Notes under the pieces: model-generated | Seen by the model: the letters and a program-made list of their open reading frames with translations, nothing else | The model's database searches: none | What the model was told of the DNA's origin: nothing | Source: Peribacillus kribbensis DSM 17871 | Lineage (GTDB): Bacteria > Bacillota > Bacilli > Bacillales > DSM-1321 | DNA: 64,000 bases | Assembly (NCBI RefSeq): GCF_000430765.1 | Contig: NZ_KE387238.1 | Coordinates: 37,057 to 101,056 of the forward strand | Reading direction: 5' to 3' | Made by a program: the position numbers and the translations under genes | Shown: positions 52,801 to 61,927 of the stretch, piece after piece | Layout of the letters: every line of letters starts with the position of its first letter | How positions within the stretch are numbered: position 1 is the first letter of the stretch

Positions 52801-54258
52801 CTAGTAGTTTATATAAACCGATTTCCATTCTGTCATGATATCAAAAACATGATGGGACACTTCCCTGTGGCCGTTGCCGGATTGTTTCATTCCCCCAAAT
52901 GCCACACCCATCTCCGCATTAGAGGTCCCATTGTTTATATAAACAAGGCCGCTCTCTATTTCCCTTGCCCCTTTATTGGCATAGTGGAGACTGTTTGTAA
53001 ACAGAGAGGTGGAGAGGCCGTAAGAGGTGTCATTGTTGACTTCAATGGCCTCTTCAAAATCCTTGACCTTGATAAATGAGAGAACAGGGCCGAATACCTC
53101 TTCCTGCGCAATCCGGTCAGACGGCTTGACAGAGCTTAGGACAGCCGGTTCCATGAAATAGCCTTTGTCTCCTGGAATCCGTTTTCCTCCGCACTCCAAC
53201 TGTGCCCCTTCCCTGACTGCCGAATCGATATATTCCATAATGAGATCAAGCTGCTGTTTATTTACGATAGGGCCAATATCTATTCCGCTTTCTAAACCGT
53301 TTCCTGCTTTTAAGGCCTTCGTTTTCTCGACGACCTTCTCGAGGAGGGAGTCATGAATATCTTTTTCAGCTATGACCCGGCTCGCAGCCGTACATCTTTG
53401 GCCGGTGGTTGTAAAGGCTGATTTGATGATGGCCTCTGCTGCAAGATCCAAATCTGCATCCTTTAAGACGATGGCGGCATTTTTTCCGCCGAGCTCAAGC
53501 GAGATTCTTTTCAGGCTCCTGCTGGCTGTTTCCGAAAGCTTTATACCGACCTCGGTGGAGCCGGTAAAGGAAATCACCTTTACATCATCATGTGAAGCAA
53601 GCTGTGCCCCTACCTTGCTTCCGGAGCCTGTGATGAGATTCAGCACTCCTTTAGGCAGGCCGATTTCGTGAAAAACATCGGTGAACAGCTGCGAGGATAG
53701 AGCGACCTCAGACGCAGGCTTCCAGATCACGGTATTGCCGCTGATCAATGCAGCTAGAATCTTATAGCCTCCCATCGCAACCGGGAAATTCCAGGGCGTG
53801 ATGCAGGCCACAACTCCAACCGGCTCGCGGATCATGGTAATCTGCCTGTCCGGCGCTCCTGATGCGACGGTTTCGCCGAACATCCGCCTGCCTTCTCCCG
53901 CCATATATTTGCAAGTCTCAATGACCACTCCCACTTCTCCGAGGGACTCAGCCAGGACCTTTCCCATTTCCTTTGTCATCATTTCAGCTATTTCGCCTTT
54001 CCTTGTCTCAAACACCTCGGCTGCTTTCCATAGATAACCTGCCCTTTCAGGAAGCGGAGTCCTTTTCCAGGCTTTAAACGCACGTTTGGCACACTCGGCT
54101 GCCTGGTTTACCTGCCTGCTTGTGGCCAGGGAATACGTGCCGACCACTTCCTCTGTGGCCGGATTGATGCTTTCGCCGACAGCCTGGCCTTCCTCCACCT
54201 CCCAGATTCCATTGATATAGAGGCCCCTATTTCTCCGCATTGCGGTCTGCTGCGTCAT
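52801..54258 (-). CDS. NAD(P)-dependent aldehyde dehydrogenase, succinate/2-oxoglutarate semialdehyde type
   Basis: Oxidises a carboxy-aldehyde to the dicarboxylate. ALDH landmarks: ITPWNFPVAMGGYKI, VIWKPASEVAL, FTGSTEVG, the general-base Glu in SLELGGKNAA, the nucleophile Cys in FTTTGQRCTAAS, and EEVFGPVLSF. The end HREVSHHVFDIMTEWKSVYI resembles YcbD-type ketoglutarate-semialdehyde dehydrogenases. 485 residues, ATG 54258 behind GAGGAGGGAAGGCA. Thirteen bases after the GabT-like aminotransferase, whose product it would oxidise. Confidence 0.92.
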   Translation of the reverse strand: MTQQTAMRRNRGLYINGIWEVEEGQAVGESINPATEEVVGTYSLATSRQVNQAAECAKRAFKAWKRTPLPERAGYLWKAAEVFETRKGEIAEMMTKEMGKVLAESLGEVGVVIETCKYMAGEGRRMFGETVASGAPDRQITMIREPVGVVACITPWNFPVAMGGYKILAALISGNTVIWKPASEVALSSQLFTDVFHEIGLPKGVLNLITGSGSKVGAQLASHDDVKVISFTGSTEVGIKLSETASRSLKRISLELGGKNAAIVLKDADLDLAAEAIIKSAFTTTGQRCTAASRVIAEKDIHDSLLEKVVEKTKALKAGNGLESGIDIGPIVNKQQLDLIMEYIDSAVREGAQLECGGKRIPGDKGYFMEPAVLSSVKPSDRIAQEEVFGPVLSFIKVKDFEEAIEVNNDTSYGLSTSLFTNSLHYANKGAREIESGLVYINNGTSNAEMGVAFGGMKQSGNGHREVSHHVFDIMTEWKSVYINY

Positions 54259-54270
54259 TGCCTTCCCTCC

Positions 54271-55557
54271 TCATAAAATGTCCTTAATCGCATTTTCCAG
54301 GATATCCAATCCTTCAGTAAGATCTTTCTCGTCAATATTCAAGGGAAGCATTAAACGGATGGTCTGGCCATATACTCCGCAATTCATGATCAAAAGATGA
54401 TGTTCGAGTGCCTTCTCCTTTATGGATGGCACGGCCGTGGCTGCGAGGTCCCATTCGAATTCGATACCGATCATAAGCCCCACTCCCCTGATTTCACGGA
54501 TGCCCGGCAAGTCTTTTAAGTTTTCCCTGAGACGGTTGACGATCCTCTCGCCGAGAAGACTGCTTCTTTCTACCAGCTTCTGCTCTTCGATCACCCCGAT
54601 ATTGGCAAGTGCAGCTGCGCAGGAAACAGGATTTCCCCCAAAGGTCGACCCGTGCCCTCCTGTCGGCCACTTCTCATGGATTTCCCTCTTGGCCACGATG
54701 GCACCAAGCGGGAGTCCTCCTGATAAGGCCTTGGCAAGGACCAATATATCGGGAACCACACCGGAATGCTCGGCAGCAAACATTTTACCGGTCCTTCCAA
54801 ACCCCGTCTGTACTTCATCAAAGACCAGCAGAATTCCATGCATATCGGCAAGCTTTCTCAGCTCCTGAAGGAACGCTTGCGGTGCCGGATAATATCCTCC
54901 TTCTCCCATGACCGGTTCAATGATAAAGGCAGCCACCCGGGATGGATCGATCCGCAGATCAAATAATTTATGTATCTGATGCAGGCAGTATTCAGTGACT
55001 TCCTCCTCCTTAACTCCCTTTAGTCCAGCAGGATAAGGATAGGGTGCGTGATACACCTCGCCCAGAATGGGTTCATAGTACTTTCTATATTTCGAGCTCG
55101 AGGCTGTAATCGCTGTTGCCCCAAGTGTCCTGCCATGGAAGGAACCTTCGAACGCAATGATGCCAGGCCTGCCCGATGCAGCCTTCGCCAGCTTGATGGC
55201 CCCGTCCACAGCCTCTCCTCCTGAATTTGAGAAGAAGACCGTATCTAGTTCGCCTGGAGTGATTTCAGCCAGCTTCTCTGCCAGATTGGCCGCCGATTCA
55301 TAATATCCATAATTGAGACCGAAATGGATCAGATTTTCAGCCTGCTGCTGAATCGCCTTCACCATCCGTTCATGTGCGTGGCCGACTGCATTCACAGCGA
55401 CCCCAGACACAAAATCAAGGTACTCCTCTCCGTCTGCTGTCCAAAACCTGGCTCCTTTGGCTTTTTCGACAGCCAGCTCAGTCACACGGGTCAATACAGG
55501 AGATAAATGCTTTCTCGCCTTTTTTTGGATTTCTTCTGCTTTACTTTGAAGCTTCAT
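54271..55557 (-). CDS. Class III aminotransferase, 4-aminobutyrate (GabT)-like
   Basis: PLP omega-amino acid transaminase of 428 residues. FVSGVAVNAVGHAHE near the N-terminus, NSGGEAVDGAIKLA for phosphate binding, FEGSFHGRTLGATA, LLVFDEVQTGFGRTG with the PLP-pyridine Asp, and the Schiff-base Lys in ILVLAKALSGGLPLGA. It removes a terminal amino group, for example from 4-aminobutyrate or from beta-lysine itself. Overlaps the preceding aminotransferase by 17 bases and is followed at once by the aldehyde dehydrogenase, the classic GabT-GabD pairing. Confidence 0.9.
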   Translation of the reverse strand: MKLQSKAEEIQKKARKHLSPVLTRVTELAVEKAKGARFWTADGEEYLDFVSGVAVNAVGHAHERMVKAIQQQAENLIHFGLNYGYYESAANLAEKLAEITPGELDTVFFSNSGGEAVDGAIKLAKAASGRPGIIAFEGSFHGRTLGATAITASSSKYRKYYEPILGEVYHAPYPYPAGLKGVKEEEVTEYCLHQIHKLFDLRIDPSRVAAFIIEPVMGEGGYYPAPQAFLQELRKLADMHGILLVFDEVQTGFGRTGKMFAAEHSGVVPDILVLAKALSGGLPLGAIVAKREIHEKWPTGGHGSTFGGNPVSCAAALANIGVIEEQKLVERSSLLGERIVNRLRENLKDLPGIREIRGVGLMIGIEFEWDLAATAVPSIKEKALEHHLLIMNCGVYGQTIRLMLPLNIDEKDLTEGLDILENAIKDIL

Positions 55558-56911
55558 TCAAAACAACCCCCATCATTTCAGTGATAAAATCATGAAGTGC
55601 TCTTCTTAAACTATGAATCAGTTCATCTATTTCTTCCTGATTTATGGTTAAGGGAGGACTAATGATCAGATGGTCGCCCCTCATGCCGTCAATGGTACCG
55701 CTGCCTGGATAGAAGACCGCCCCATGCTCCATGGCCAGTTCGTTGATTCGTTCGGAAGCCGCCGCCTCAGGAGGAAAGGGCGTCCCTGCTGCATCAGCCG
55801 CAATTTCGACCCCAAGCAGAAGCCCTTTTCCCCTTATATCATAGATAATGGGCACCTCTCCCTGAAGCTCCTTAAGCTTTTCATACAGATAACTGCCGGC
55901 CATCCTTGCTTTTTCACAAAGATTCTCCCGTTCATAAATCTGTAAGACCGCAAGTCCTGCTGCAACGGATACCGGATGGCCGCTGTAGGTGTATCCGTGC
56001 ATGAATTTCCCTTTGCTGTGTTTCAGGAGCCCCTCTACAATATCTTCATGCACAATCATTCCTGCAAGCGGGGCATAGCCTGCAGCAACTCCTTTTCCAA
56101 AGGTGATGATATCCGGTATGGCTCCATAATGATCGATAGCAAAGTGGCTGCCGGTCCTGCCGAAGCCTGTCATGACTTCATCAATAATCAGAAGGACATC
56201 ATATCGATCACATATCACACGGACTCTTTGAAAATATTCTTCCGGCGGCAGGACAGCCCCAAGCTGGCTTCCCACAATGGGTTCAGCAATAAAAGCGGAC
56301 ACATTTTCCGGTCCAAGCTCCAAAATCAAACGTTCGAGGCTTTGTACACAGGAAGGGTTCTGATTTCTGGAACATTCATCCAAGCTCCGCTGGTAGGGGC
56401 ACCTCAGACAGTTGGGAGAGTAAATATGCTCGAAATCCAGTAAATTAGGAGTATACACGTGGCGCCTTTTAATGTCGCCTCCTGCAGACAGGGAGCCAAA
56501 GGTGTTGCCATGATAGGACTGCCATCTTCCGATCACGATGTGTTTTTCCGCTTTTCCTCTGTCTCTATGGATCTGCCTTGCCAGCTTAATGGCACTTTCA
56601 TTGGCTTCAGAGCCGCCTGAAGTAAAATAAACCCGATCCAGTCCTTCCGGAGCGATGGAGGCAATTTTCTTTGAAAGGGAATGAAGCACTTCGGTTTCAA
56701 ATCTGAGTGTATGGACAAACGCAGACTTTTTCGCCTGCCCGGCCATGGCATCTGCAATTTCCTCTATACCATGGCCAAGGTTTGCCGCAACGGCCCCAGA
56801 ACATCCGTCCAGATACCTTTTTCCATCTTTGTCATATAAATAGACTCCCGAACCGTGAGTAATGATGGGATAGCTTTTTGAAAAATCCCGATGAAACACA
56901 TAATCCTCCAT
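55541..56911 (-). CDS. Class III aminotransferase, YodT-like
   Basis: Second PLP transaminase, about 456 residues. Visible are YLDGCSGAVAANLGHG, FTSGGSEANESAIKLA, WQSYHGNTFGSLSAG, LLIIDEVMTGFGRTG and the Schiff-base lysine in IITFGKGVAAGYAP. A cysteine-rich insertion (SPNCLRCPYQRSLDEC then NPSC) lies near residue 175. I take ATG 56911, which shares TAATG with the thiolase stop. The family includes B. subtilis YodT of the kamA operon, probably transaminating the 3-amino group of (acetyl-)beta-lysine. Confidence 0.88.
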   Translation of the reverse strand: MEDYVFHRDFSKSYPIITHGSGVYLYDKDGKRYLDGCSGAVAANLGHGIEEIADAMAGQAKKSAFVHTLRFETEVLHSLSKKIASIAPEGLDRVYFTSGGSEANESAIKLARQIHRDRGKAEKHIVIGRWQSYHGNTFGSLSAGGDIKRRHVYTPNLLDFEHIYSPNCLRCPYQRSLDECSRNQNPSCVQSLERLILELGPENVSAFIAEPIVGSQLGAVLPPEEYFQRVRVICDRYDVLLIIDEVMTGFGRTGSHFAIDHYGAIPDIITFGKGVAAGYAPLAGMIVHEDIVEGLLKHSKGKFMHGYTYSGHPVSVAAGLAVLQIYERENLCEKARMAGSYLYEKLKELQGEVPIIYDIRGKGLLLGVEIAADAAGTPFPPEAAASERINELAMEHGAVFYPGSGTIDGMRGDHLIISPPLTINQEEIDELIHSLRRALHDFITEMMGVVLNEASK

Positions 56912-58107
56912 TACGAATCCCTCCATCTTTCTACCACCATCGCAAGCCCCTGCCCTCCTGCTGCACATAATGTGGCAAGGCCAAAAGTTCCCTTTGTTTT
57001 ATGCAGCTCATGAAGGAGGGTAACCAAAATACGGGCTCCGCTGCAGCCAAGAGGATGGCCCAGTGCAATGCCTCCCCCGTTTACATTTACCTTTTTCCTA
57101 TCCAGGTCCGGCCAGTGATACAGGCATGCGAGCACCTGAGCACTGAACGCTTCATTGATTTCCACGAGATCCATATCCTCTAAAGAAAGTCCGGCCCTTT
57201 TTAAGGCTTTCTCAGAAGCAGGGACAGGTCCGAGTCCCATTTCTTTCGGATTGACCCCCGCCTGTGCCCATGACCGGATTCTTGCCAGCGGGGTCAGCCC
57301 TAGCTTCTCTGCCATTTCCTCTGCCATGAGCATAAGCATGGCCGCACCGTCATTTCTCCCTGAGGAGTTTCCGGCCGTTACACTGCCCCCTGTCTTAAAG
57401 GCAGGCCTGAGAGCGGACAGCTTCTCCATGTTTGTCAGCCTTGGGTGCTCATCCACAGCAAATAATGTATAATCATTTTTCCCCCTTTTAACCTGGAGAG
57501 GGACAATTTCATCCGCAAACCGGTCTGTCTCGATTGCTTTTAACGCCTTATTCTGGCTTTCCAGGGCAAACTGATCCTGCTCCTTCCTGGTGATCATATA
57601 AGTTTCAGACAGCCACTCAGCCGTCTGTCCCATCGTAAAGCTGCCGTAAATGCTCTGCGGCTGGGAACAGGGCTGGCTCCTCAGATTCGAATCGTACAGT
57701 GTGACATCACCCGGCGGAATCCCTGATCTTCCCCCCGTAAAATAATAGGGTGCCTGGGACATGCTCTCGACCCCGCCGGCAAGGACAACCTCCGACTGAC
57801 CCTCCTTAATGGACATAGCCCCGCTGATGACAGCCTGCATGCCGGACCCGCATTGCATATGGACCGTGTGGCAGACAGCCGTCTCGGGAAGGCCGGCACT
57901 GAGCGCTGCCACTCTGGCAATATTGGGAGCTTCCGCACTCTGCTTGGTCTGGCCCGCTACCACTTCATCCACTATGGCAGCAGAGTAGCCGATTGATGAT
58001 AAATTATTATTTATGACAGCTGTCAGTAAATCTTCAGGTGCATAGCCTGAAAGAGTTCCTCCATATCTTCCGATGGGCGTCCGAAGCGCACTGACAATGA
58101 CGACCAT
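56911..58107 (-). CDS. Acetyl-CoA C-acyltransferase (thiolase)
   Basis: 398-residue degradative-type thiolase. The acyl-accepting Cys is in [14 protein letters not shown]; the C-terminal catalytic elements are [19 protein letters not shown] (His) and TLCAAGGQG (Cys). It cleaves a 3-oxoacyl-CoA with CoA to acetyl-CoA plus a shortened acyl-CoA. The ATG overlaps the CoA-transferase B stop (TGATG) and its own stop overlaps the YodT-like start, so it is tightly coupled between the enzyme that would make its substrate and the aminotransferase. Confidence 0.93.
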   Translation of the reverse strand: MVVIVSALRTPIGRYGGTLSGYAPEDLLTAVINNNLSSIGYSAAIVDEVVAGQTKQSAEAPNIARVAALSAGLPETAVCHTVHMQCGSGMQAVISGAMSIKEGQSEVVLAGGVESMSQAPYYFTGGRSGIPPGDVTLYDSNLRSQPCSQPQSIYGSFTMGQTAEWLSETYMITRKEQDQFALESQNKALKAIETDRFADEIVPLQVKRGKNDYTLFAVDEHPRLTNMEKLSALRPAFKTGGSVTAGNSSGRNDGAAMLMLMAEEMAEKLGLTPLARIRSWAQAGVNPKEMGLGPVPASEKALKRAGLSLEDMDLVEINEAFSAQVLACLYHWPDLDRKKVNVNGGGIALGHPLGCSGARILVTLLHELHKTKGTFGLATLCAAGGQGLAMVVERWRDS

Positions 58108-58781
58108 CAGTCAGCCCCCGCCCCAGGCTCTTTTCCTTCATACTCTTTACCTTCTTTAACCCTGAAGTCGGCGCCTGTGTTTTTTCTAAGCTCCTCCATC
58201 GTCACGTTCTCAGAGGAAGATACAAGCAGCAGTCCCCTCTCATCTGTTTCGAATACAGCCTTCTCAGTTATGATCAAATCCACTCTTCTTTGGGACGTTA
58301 TAGGATAATTCAGCTCCCGGACAATCTTTGGCTCTCCCTTCTTGGTGGTGTGCATGGTCGTCACAATCACTTTTTTGGAACCCTCCAATAAATCCATGGC
58401 GCCTCCTACCCCAAGGACGCTTTTGCCTGGAACTGCCCAATTCGCTACCCTTCCCAGCTGATCCACCTCCAAAACCCCCAAGATGGAAACATCGATATGC
58501 CCCCCGCGGATCATGGCAAAAGAAGCTGCACTATCAAAATAGGATGCTCCTTTTATCACCGTCACCGGGAGTTTTCCAGCATTGACAAGGTCTTGATCCT
58601 CCATGCCTGCTTCCGGTGTCGGACCAACACCCAGAATTCCATTTTCTGTATGAAGGAAAACCTGGACCCCTTCCGGAAGATAGTCAGCCACAAGAGTGGG
58701 AATCCCGATCCCAAGATTCACCACATCTCCATCATTCAGATATCCGGCAGCTTTTTGGGCGATGATTTTCTTCACACTCAT
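58107..58781 (-). CDS. 3-oxoacid CoA-transferase subunit B
   Basis: 224-residue beta subunit of a type I CoA-transferase (ScoB/AtoA/YodR-like). Active-site Glu lies in VFLHTENGILGVGPTP; GGHIDVSILGVLEVDQLG and GAMDLLEGSKKVIVTTMHTT are family blocks. ATG overlaps the subunit A stop (ATGA). With subunit A it exchanges CoA between an acyl-CoA donor and a 3-oxoacid, here probably the deaminated lysine-derived oxoacid. Confidence 0.93.
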   Translation of the reverse strand: MSVKKIIAQKAAGYLNDGDVVNLGIGIPTLVADYLPEGVQVFLHTENGILGVGPTPEAGMEDQDLVNAGKLPVTVIKGASYFDSAASFAMIRGGHIDVSILGVLEVDQLGRVANWAVPGKSVLGVGGAMDLLEGSKKVIVTTMHTTKKGEPKIVRELNYPITSQRRVDLIITEKAVFETDERGLLLVSSSENVTMEELRKNTGADFRVKEGKEYEGKEPGAGAD

Positions 58782-59440
58782 TTTCCCCGCTCCCCCTTAA
58801 GCACAATATAATCCACAAAAAGATGAGGCGTCACAATATCCTCCGGCGGTATCTCTCCTGCCTCAACCAGTTCATCAACCTCCGCGATCACAAGGTCTGC
58901 GGCAGTAGCCATGATGGGGTTGAAATTTCTGGCTGATTTGGAATAGACCAGATTCCCAAGCTCATCGCAGTGTGAAGCCTTTATGAACGCCGCATCTGCC
59001 TTGAGCGCTTCTTGAAGGACATGCCTTTTATCAGCAAATGTCCTTTCTTCTCTTCCTGCCGCAATCTTTGTCCCGGCACCGACAGGCGTGTAAAATGCAG
59101 CGATCCCTGCCCCGCCTGCACGGATGGCCTCCGACAGAGTTCCCTGCGGCAGCAGCTCTATCTCAAGCTCTCCAGCCTGGTAAGCAGCTGTGACATCCGG
59201 ATTGGAAGTGAAATACGATCCGATCCCTTTTTTTACCTTCTTTTCCCTGACCAGAACGCCCAGGCCTTTCCCCGGCTCCCCTAGATTATTGCTGATGATC
59301 TCAAGGTCTCCAATTCCTGTTTCGGACAGCGCCCGGACCAGTGTCAAGGGACAGCCAACCAGGCCGAAGCCACCCACCATGATCCGGCTGCCGCTTTTTA
59401 TGAAGGTCATGGCCATTTCTGGCGTAATCAGCTTCCTCAA
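58778..59440 (-). CDS. 3-oxoacid CoA-transferase subunit A
   Basis: 220-residue alpha subunit (ScoA/AtoD/YodS-like). SRIMVGGFGLVGCPLTLVRA is the N-terminal glycine-rich CoA-transferase block, GIAAFYTPVGAGT and KASHCDELGNLVYSKSARNF follow. Starts with TTG at 59440 behind AGGGGGAGATTGGT. First enzyme gene of the lysine cluster; a terminator-like hairpin (59474-59526) separates it from the DUF3870 gene. Confidence 0.92.
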   Translation of the reverse strand: MRKLITPEMAMTFIKSGSRIMVGGFGLVGCPLTLVRALSETGIGDLEIISNNLGEPGKGLGVLVREKKVKKGIGSYFTSNPDVTAAYQAGELEIELLPQGTLSEAIRAGGAGIAAFYTPVGAGTKIAAGREERTFADKRHVLQEALKADAAFIKASHCDELGNLVYSKSARNFNPIMATAADLVIAEVDELVEAGEIPPEDIVTPHLFVDYIVLKGERGK

Positions 59441-59473
59441 ACCAATCTCCCCCTAAGTTCCTTGTTGGTAAAT

Positions 59474-59526
59474 AAAAAGCCGGGCAGGACCCATCAAAAC
59501 CTGGAATACTATCATTCCGGCTTTTT
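59474..59526. terminator. Hairpin between DUF3870 gene and lysine cluster
   Basis: Ten-base arms AAAAAGCCGG and CCGGCTTTTT around a 33-base loop, with T run on either strand. It may terminate the DUF3870 transcript or act as a leaky attenuator for the ten genes downstream. Confidence 0.65.
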
Positions 59527-59583
59527 GTGTCCGCCCAGCTTCAATAAGACCATGGGAGAGGGTGTTCCCCCACTTTATCAAAC

Positions 59584-59913
59584 CTAGTCGTGTTCCATAT
59601 TTAAATGGTTGATATGATCCCAATACCTTTGGACCGCTGACTGCAGGGCCACGATGATGGCCTGCTGGGATGGTGCGAAATAGTGGGATTTAATGAGTTT
59701 AATCAAGGGCTCCAGTCCCTTCTCAAGGGAATAGCCGATCAGGATCCGTTCAAAGAAGTCCTTCGTCAAAGAGGTAATAAAGGTGAAATCCGTTCTTTCG
59801 ATCGTATGAGTGCGATAGTTAATCTCAAGCACCACGCCGGCATGTTTATACAGCTCATACATCGACGTTCCCTGAGGAGCTTTCGCATAACCGGTCACAA
59901 TCACCGTATCCAT
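59584..59913 (-). CDS. DUF3870 domain-containing protein
   Basis: About 109 residues matching the DUF3870 pattern: VTGYAKAPQGTSMYELYKHA at the start, an inner strand pair (TIERTDFTFITSLTKDFF), and the ending IKSHYFAPSQQAIIVALQSA. Function unknown; the family tends to neighbour amino-acid and organic-acid catabolic genes. The ATG at 59913 is 12 bases after GGAGGGGG, rather far, so a start inside the preceding eight codons is possible. Same strand as the lysine cluster with its own promoter. Confidence 0.78.
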   Translation of the reverse strand: MDTVIVTGYAKAPQGTSMYELYKHAGVVLEINYRTHTIERTDFTFITSLTKDFFERILIGYSLEKGLEPLIKLIKSHYFAPSQQAIIVALQSAVQRYWDHINHLNMEHD

Positions 59914-59976
59914 ATTTTGAATGAGACCCCCTCCCATCCGAAAGACTGAAGTTTCAATTTTCTGTCTTTTGAATCC

Positions 59977-60006
59977 ATCATACAGAATCCGCTTTTACAC
60001 TGTCAA
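59977..60006 (-). promoter_or_regulatory. Sigma-A type promoter upstream of the DUF3870 gene and lysine cluster
   Basis: -35 TTGACA (60006-60001), 18-base spacer, -10 TATGAT (59982-59977), about 60 bases before the DUF3870 start. Confidence 0.65.
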
Positions 60007-60168
60007 CACCCCAAAAGGCTCTTTACAAAAACAATTTTACTGATGCTATCTTTAGAATTTTGTAGAAAAATGGCGCAGTACAGCGCTTTATTCCGTTAAA
60101 ACTAAAAAGTGGCAGAAGGTTAAAAACTATATTGATATAAAAATTCCTGCTGGCTTGTAAAGAATGAA

Positions 60169-61152
60169 TTATCTTGGATACGACAGAACTCGTATGTATG
60201 TGCCTTCTTCGGATTTCCTGATTGCTTCCTCATTCATGGAACGAATTCGGCCTGATAAGGAGGATGAAGGTATGCAGCTTTCTTTCATCATGATAGGGGG
60301 ATCTATGATTCTTGCCTTCTTTTTAATATGAAGATCGTATTGTTCTGGATCTTCGATGACCTTCTTGGTGATAGATTCTATAAGATCAGACAAACGATTA
60401 GAAGCAGAAGAGCGTATTTTTGCCCAAAGGGATTCATCATCCGTTCTAAAATCTTCCATTCGAATGATGCCCTCTTGCAAGGCTGCCTTTAAAATTTCGG
60501 TCAGTACCGCATATCCATAGGCATTCTCCGCGCACAGAAAAAAACCTAAAACCTCCTGGTAATAAACTTCCGTGAACCACTCGGCCATTGGGAGGGAAGT
60601 AAGGCAGATGGACTGATCGACGATCGTGAGCGACTCCAAAAAACATTGTATATCTGCTGATGGGAGCTCCCGATAACGCGCCATGTCCCGCAGTGTGTAA
60701 TCGATACGGTCAGCACATAGACCAGGCAGCGGCTGCTCAAGGATGCCCCATTTCGCAAGCGGAAGTAAATCATGGACGCTGTACCCGTACTTTTCCAGAA
60801 TTCCCGGTATTTTGGAAGAATAAAAGACTTCCTCAAAAATTTCCTCATGATAATTTTGTTCTTCATGTTCAAGAACAAAATCGACAACATGGGAAAAGGC
60901 CGTATGTGAAAGATCATGGAGAAGCCCCGCAGCCTGTTCAAGCAGGGATCCGCCCAGTTTTCTGATGAGAAGCATGACACCCATGGAATGCTCGAACCTT
61001 GTAACGTTCCATTCTGGATTCACAAGATAGCTCGCGCCGCCCTGATGAATTCTTTTAAGCCTCTGTACCTCTGCTGTGTGTATTAGTTCACATAAGAAAT
61101 CCTCGATTTCAAAGCTGCCATACAATAAATCATGAATTTTCACATACCTCAC
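60169..61152 (-). CDS. HD-domain protein (dGTPase-like)
   Basis: 327-residue metal-dependent phosphohydrolase. HD ligands appear as TRFEHSMGVMLLIRK (first His), AAGLLHDLSHTAFSHVVD (His-Asp pair) and ADRIDYTLRDMARYR (final Asp). The layout is that of dNTPase-like HD proteins such as YwfO and YdhJ. Substrate unknown. The start is GTG at 61152 or GTG at 61143 after AGGTGAGGTAT. It lies ten bases downstream of the DCC-family gene, so it probably ends that operon. Confidence 0.85.
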   Translation of the reverse strand: MRYVKIHDLLYGSFEIEDFLCELIHTAEVQRLKRIHQGGASYLVNPEWNVTRFEHSMGVMLLIRKLGGSLLEQAAGLLHDLSHTAFSHVVDFVLEHEEQNYHEEIFEEVFYSSKIPGILEKYGYSVHDLLPLAKWGILEQPLPGLCADRIDYTLRDMARYRELPSADIQCFLESLTIVDQSICLTSLPMAEWFTEVYYQEVLGFFLCAENAYGYAVLTEILKAALQEGIIRMEDFRTDDESLWAKIRSSASNRLSDLIESITKKVIEDPEQYDLHIKKKARIIDPPIMMKESCIPSSSLSGRIRSMNEEAIRKSEEGTYIRVLSYPR

Positions 61153-61161
61153 CTGGTTTCT

Positions 61162-61551
61162 TTATTCTAGGAATCTTGCTCTTATGTCTTTGGTAGGAAT
61201 CATACATTCTTCTTTTTTCCCGAACCATTTATATCGGTTTTTCGCTATGAAGGTATAGACCCTATTTCTGATAAAAGGAGGCACGATGAATAAAACAGCA
61301 GCAGTCCTCCACGCTCCCTTTAGTCTGGCTGCTATTTTCAGCGCTGCACTGGAATAGTAAAAGACATGGCCGTCTTCTATCAAAATAATGGAATCGAGGT
61401 GTGATGGAATATTATATGCTGCGATCATGTTTTTGCCGATGTCAGACTGCAGGGATGCAAAGGAAAATCGGGCGTGGGGGTCTCTCTTGATGATAAACCT
61501 CACGGCTCCGCTGCAAAAATTACAAACTCCATCAAATAAAATGATACTCAT
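61162..61551 (-). CDS. DCC-family thiol-disulfide oxidoreductase-like protein (YuxK, DUF393)
   Basis: About 129 residues with the family signature IILFDGVCNFCSGAVRF near the N-terminus, carrying a CxxC, and the C-terminal RYKWFGKKEEC. ATG 61551 follows AAAGGCGGGATGCAA. Family members are thought to have a thioredoxin-like redox role, but no substrate is known. The 5' end overlaps the alkyltransferase-like gene. Confidence 0.87.
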   Translation of the reverse strand: MSIILFDGVCNFCSGAVRFIIKRDPHARFSFASLQSDIGKNMIAAYNIPSHLDSIILIEDGHVFYYSSAALKIAARLKGAWRTAAVLFIVPPFIRNRVYTFIAKNRYKWFGKKEECMIPTKDIRARFLE

Positions 61552-61565
61552 TTGCATCCCGCCTT

Positions 61566-61883
61566 TCATTCTTCGATTTTTAAAGGATGATACTGATATC
61601 TTTCAAGCTGAACCTTATTCCCAGTAACCTCGACCCCTTCTGCCCTCAATCTTTGTATCTGGGTCCATGAGCCCTCATCAGAGGCAATCGAAATTTCTCC
61701 TTTGACATTGATGACCCGATGCCAGGGAAGGCCATATTTAACAGACATCGAATGCAGGATCCGGACAACCTGCCTCGCCCCCCTGGGACTGCCCGCCATT
61801 CTCGCAATCTGGCCGTATGTCATGACCTTCCCTGCAGGAATGGAGAGGATCAAATCTATTGCCTTCTGTGTAAATTCATTCAA
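61566..61883 (-). CDS. Alkyltransferase-like protein (ATL, MGMT family)
   Basis: 105-residue DNA-binding protein related to O6-methylguanine-DNA methyltransferase. The core is GKVMTYGQIARMAGSPRGAR and GLPWHRVINVKG: Trp replaces the methyl-accepting Cys of the PCHRV motif, so it flips and marks alkylated guanine without repairing it, as ATL proteins direct nucleotide excision repair. ATG 61883. Its stop region lies against the next ORF, giving a compact three-gene unit with the DCC and HD proteins. Confidence 0.92.
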   Translation of the reverse strand: MNEFTQKAIDLILSIPAGKVMTYGQIARMAGSPRGARQVVRILHSMSVKYGLPWHRVINVKGEISIASDEGSWTQIQRLRAEGVEVTGNKVQLERYQYHPLKIEE

Positions 61884-61927
61884 TGTCTCTATCTCCAGTT
61901 CTATTCATTAAACATGCCAGCAGGGAT

